A stretch of DNA of 64,000 bases, taken from NCBI RefSeq assembly GCF_000413855.1, contig NZ_ATGG01000006.1, positions 157,000-220,999 on the forward strand, read 5' to 3'. The stretch is from Acinetobacter gyllenbergii CIP 110306 = MTCC 11365 (GTDB taxonomy: Bacteria > Pseudomonadota > Gammaproteobacteria > Pseudomonadales > Moraxellaceae). Made by a program: the position numbers and the translations under genes. Below, piece by piece: positions 61,354-64,000 of this stretch (the stretch's first letter is position 1; each line of letters starts with the position of its first letter). Under the pieces are notes generated by a model that worked only from the letters and a program-made list of their open reading frames with translations, was not told the DNA's origin and did not search any database.

Positions 61354-62463
61354 CTAAAATTTAAATTCTAAACCAGTCCCAATGACAGGTTGCTTATCTT
61401 CTAAATCTGCCTGTTTGAAGGTTGCATAAGCTGTGTAGCCATATGCCTTGACTTGTTTGTTAAACAGATAATCAACTCCTGCCATAATTTGTTTAGCATC
61501 ATAGTTTGCATCGTCATTTTTAAAACGGGTTGAATTCTGGCTATATTGGGCTTTTACATTCCATTTCGAATCGTTTGACAAGCGATACTCAGCACCTACG
61601 AGCCAGCCGACCGATTGATCAATATTGGCTGCACCTGCTTGATTACCACTGGCTTCTTCAACTTCTGATGTTTGTATCAATGCTTTTAATGCCATTCCTT
61701 CGATGGGTTTAATTAGGCTTGTTAGACGAATCGTATTTGCTGCAGCAAATACACGATTAATATCAATATGAGGATCAGCAGCATTCAAGAAACCACGACC
61801 TAGGAAGTTGCTTGGAATCGCTTTGTCGTAGGCAATTCCAGCTAAAAACATTGGACTGGTATAGGTTAGGGAGGTTGACCATGCATCACCTAAACCATTT
61901 CCGTCTACAGTAACGCCTCCTTGACTACTGGCAATGCCTTGGGCCTCTCCTGTCGCAAGTAAAACACTGAACGCAAGATTGGCTTCATCACTGACTGTGA
62001 TTTTGGGTGAATCATAAACCACGGAATTATTGATCCGATTTTCACCTGGCATAATACCTCTCACATCGGCAGTGTTGCGCATATAATTATTAAAACTATC
62101 TACTGCACTCGACATTTTTTTTAAAGGAGAATTATTTTTACCCACTTTCAACGTACCAAATTTTTCATCTTTTAAGCCAATATATCGATCTCGATGAGAC
62201 CAGTCCGTTCCATCTCCATCGGCATTAAATGCCCATTCGATTAAATAGAGTGCACTTAAGCGATTGGTTAATTTTTCCTCACCTTTAATTCCGAGAAATG
62301 AACTATTGCTATTCATTTTCCAGGTATCACGGTCAGCAGAATTCGCATTTTTTTCGGGGATATAATCGATACTGGTATCAATCTCACCATAGAATTTAGG
62401 TGATGAAAATGCTGAACTGGTTGCCATGCAAAGTATACTGGCGATAAAAAAATTAATTTTCAT
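61354..62463 (-). CDS. Gram-negative general porin
   Basis: An outer-membrane beta-barrel porin of 369 residues. The signal peptide is MKINFFIASILCMATSSAFS, and the mature protein begins KFYGEIDTSIDYIPEK, as in neisserial-type porins (PF13609-like). DRYIGLKDEKFGTLKVGKNNSPL is the family conserved strand-loop region, and the protein ends in Phe (GTGLEFKF), the BAM recognition residue. The start at 62463 has AGGATGACAT upstream; an ATG at 62472 overlaps that ribosome site. Position beside tctCBA suggests passage of the same solute. Confidence 0.9.
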   Translation of the reverse strand: MKINFFIASILCMATSSAFSSPKFYGEIDTSIDYIPEKNANSADRDTWKMNSNSSFLGIKGEEKLTNRLSALYLIEWAFNADGDGTDWSHRDRYIGLKDEKFGTLKVGKNNSPLKKMSSAVDSFNNYMRNTADVRGIMPGENRINNSVVYDSPKITVSDEANLAFSVLLATGEAQGIASSQGGVTVDGNGLGDAWSTSLTYTSPMFLAGIAYDKAIPSNFLGRGFLNAADPHIDINRVFAAANTIRLTSLIKPIEGMALKALIQTSEVEEASGNQAGAANIDQSVGWLVGAEYRLSNDSKWNVKAQYSQNSTRFKNDDANYDAKQIMAGVDYLFNKQVKAYGYTAYATFKQADLEDKQPVIGTGLEFKF

Positions 62464-62786
62464 TGATGTCATCCTAACAAATTAAAAATTATGCGTAATT
62501 AATCCCTGTCTCTTTTTACTTGAGGTTTAAGGGGGTAATCGAGCCTAATTTAAAAGGCTCTTGGGGGATTTTATTTAGTTTTTGTGGTTTTTGGTATTTA
62601 ATTGTCTTATGTTGTTTTGATTAGTATTTTTATAATTTTATAAATATTTAAATCTATGGCTTTAAGTAATTTTTATTTTTAAATTAATAAACATTTTGTG
62701 CCGTAATTATAAACATAATGTGTTGGGTTGAAAAAATATAAGTACTAAATTTAACTGAAAAATAGAATTCATAAATGTTTTAAAAA
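62464..62786. other. AT-rich intergenic region upstream of the porin
   Basis: These 323 nt hold no gene that I can support. They should contain the porin promoter. No operator-like repeat was noticed. Confidence 0.5.
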
Positions 62787-62816
62787 TAAAAAGCCGCTGA
62801 TATCAGCGGCTTTTTG
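62787..62816. terminator. Terminator of the glycine-rich repeat protein gene
   Basis: A near-uninterrupted palindrome AAAAGCCGCTG-ATAT-CAGCGGCTTTT ends the repeat gene, with flanking A- and T-runs making it active on both strands. Confidence 0.93.
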
Positions 62817-62827
62817 AATCGATCTAT

Positions 62828-64000
62828 TTAGAAATGATTCACGGAACTGAAGAGTTGATCTGTCAGGTTGTTGAGAGGAGCTTGCAGAGACACGAGATCT
62901 GTTAAAGAGCCGCCATTTGGATTTGGTTCACCGACTGCAATACCAGAAGTGACTGTGCCTGTGAGCGCATCTAAAATTCCATCTACGCTGCCATGAAGAC
63001 TGTAATCTCCATTGCCAACACTGACACTGATTAGGTTATTGATACTATCTAGTGAAGCATCGCTGAATAAACTGCTGACATGATCTTGTAAGGTATCCAC
63101 CGCGATATTGCCATTGCTTATGACAGTTTGTATAGGTTGTGCGATTCCAGCAAGAACATCTCCACTGTTCACACCATTGCTAATGGTTCCAAGAATATCT
63201 GTAATCACACTTAGGCCACCTTCGCCGCCACCGATAATACCTGTGATCGCACCAAGAGGGCCACCTTCGCCGCCACCAATTCCACCTGTAATACCGCCAA
63301 CGATTGTACCTAAAAGACTGCCTTCACCAGTAATAGCACCAAGGGTGCTACCGACATCAGCCAGATCGCCTGCAATATGCTGAACCAGATCTGAAGCGGT
63401 TGAACCATTATTAACCAGTGTGCCGACAACACCAGTCAGCGAACCTGCAGCGCCACTGATATCAGCACCTGCTAGGTCAGAAATTGCTTCAAGTGTGCCG
63501 TTAACGGTATCACGAGAAGTTTCAAAGGTGAGGGTACCAAGATTAGTCAAATCAGTGATTGGATGCACGTTCGGAAGTACGCTGCTAATTGCACCACCTA
63601 CCGTAGTAATACCTGTGTTGATAATATCGGTTTTCAGGCTTTCAACACCTTGAAGCACATCAATTCCTGTTTGAATCACACTTGTAACAGGGTTATTGCT
63701 CAGAGTAATCCCACCAATGATATCTGTGATTGCACCCAAAGGACCGCCACCGCCAATACCGCCAGTGATTCCACCAATGATACCAGTGATCGCACCAAGC
63801 GGACCGCCTTCACCACCGTCGATACCGCCGGTGATGCCACCGATGATGCCAGTAATTGCACCCAGAGGACCGCCTTCGCCGCCACCAATACCACCAGTTA
63901 CGCCACCGATAATGCCACCCACATCAGTCAGATCGCCAGCAATATGCTGAACCAGACCAGAAGCGGTTGAACCATTATTAATCAGTGTGCCGACAACACC
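62828..64000 (-). CDS. Glycine-rich repeat protein, N-terminal part missing
   Basis: The frame is open to the right edge of the window, and the first 26 codons there continue the same repeat, so only the C-terminal 390 residues are seen. It has glycine/isoleucine-rich units (GIIGGITGGI-GGEGG-PLGAIT, 20-22 residues) and longer modules (GTLxNNGSTASxLVQHIAGDLxDVG) seen twice, 189 codons apart. The C-terminal 180 residues are less repetitive and end in FSSVNHF. It has no cysteine in view and no membrane helix or known anchor. It is likely a secreted or surface low-complexity protein, but secretion route and role are not evident. Confidence 0.7.
   Translation of the reverse strand, partial: GVVGTLINNGSTASGLVQHIAGDLTDVGGIIGGVTGGIGGGEGGPLGAITGIIGGITGGIDGGEGGPLGAITGIIGGITGGIGGGGPLGAITDIIGGITLSNNPVTSVIQTGIDVLQGVESLKTDIINTGITTVGGAISSVLPNVHPITDLTNLGTLTFETSRDTVNGTLEAISDLAGADISGAAGSLTGVVGTLVNNGSTASDLVQHIAGDLADVGSTLGAITGEGSLLGTIVGGITGGIGGGEGGPLGAITGIIGGGEGGLSVITDILGTISNGVNSGDVLAGIAQPIQTVISNGNIAVDTLQDHVSSLFSDASLDSINNLISVSVGNGDYSLHGSVDGILDALTGTVTSGIAVGEPNPNGGSLTDLVSLQAPLNNLTDQLFSSVNHF
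63362..63433 (-). repeat. Internal repeat, copy 1
   Basis: About 72 nt encoding VVGTLVNNGSTASDLVQHIAG, repeated at the right edge (63929-64000) with a few silent or conservative differences. The copies are 567 nt apart, exactly 189 codons. Confidence 0.85.
63700..63922 (-). repeat. Tandem 60-66 nt glycine-rich units
   Basis: Three consecutive units of 22, 22 and 20 residues (GIIGGITGGI, a GGEGG-type spacer, then PLGAIT). A partial fourth begins DIIGGIT. A related unit reappears near 63200-63310. Confidence 0.85.

Noticed and set aside
63108..63970. Several plus-strand frames rich in Pro, Thr or Ser
   Set aside because: They are antisense reflections of the glycine-rich repeat gene, whose GGN codons give stop-free proline-type frames on the opposite strand.
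1..64000. CRISPR arrays, insertion sequences and prophage
   Set aside because: No regularly spaced direct repeats with unique spacers, transposase or integrase-like frames, or phage structural genes were seen; the repeats at 63-64 kb are within a coding sequence.

Overview
The window looks like chromosomal DNA of an Acinetobacter-like gammaproteobacterium (Moraxellaceae). The support is the moderately AT-rich composition, the S10-spc-alpha ribosomal supercluster with gammaproteobacterial gene order, and typical neighbours such as PlsB, a TesB thioesterase, an NsrR/Hmp pair, DUF6091-like and PF10118-like proteins and a rhombosortase. The species cannot be resolved from sequence alone. I saw no CRISPR array, insertion sequence or prophage.

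Layout. 1-6.5 kb: partial CorA-type transporter, LOG-family hydrolase, Nudix hydrolase, comF, recG, an SDR-like protein and a solute-binding protein. 6.5-13.5 kb: plsB, tesB, a DAACS carboxylate symporter, a PF10118-type protein and engB. 13.5-19.1 kb: nsrR and hmp with a 33-nt perfect palindrome before hmp, a HerA/YjgR ATPase, a MetC-like lyase and a class I glutamine amidotransferase. 19.1-32.9 kb: rpsJ to rplQ, 28 genes including secY and rpoA, all on the plus strand, with structured RNA at the start and at both internal operon junctions. 33-37.9 kb: GNAT acetyltransferase, Baeyer-Villiger-type monooxygenase, DUF2059-like periplasmic protein, acyl-CoA dehydrogenase, sdhE and a YgfX-like gene.

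38-45.6 kb is the most unusual part. Two tandem paralogous single-pass membrane micro-proteins lie behind a pair of similar palindromes. They are followed by a TatT-like lipoprotein, a rhombosortase and two tandem fused TRAP-type permeases of about 735 residues. Both permease genes carry a duplicated leader that can form the same hairpin and a competing pairing. No DctP-type binding protein is present in the window.

45.6-56 kb: DUF2314-ankyrin protein, two EamA exporters around an AraC regulator, a coiled-coil membrane protein, a YheV-like zinc ribbon, oligopeptidase A, a VanW-like protein, rnr, and a tRNA-Ser/tRNA-Arg/tRNA-Arg cluster. 56-64 kb: an unknown membrane protein, an AbrB-type membrane protein, tctCBA, a porin, and the C-terminal part of a glycine-rich repeat protein that runs off the right edge.

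Genes that appear to work together: NsrR senses nitric oxide and probably controls hmp through the palindrome. The ribosomal cluster couples ribosome, SecY translocon and RNA polymerase alpha synthesis. SdhE and the YgfX-like protein form a flavinylation-related pair. TctCBA with the nearby porin suggests uptake of an organic acid across both membranes.
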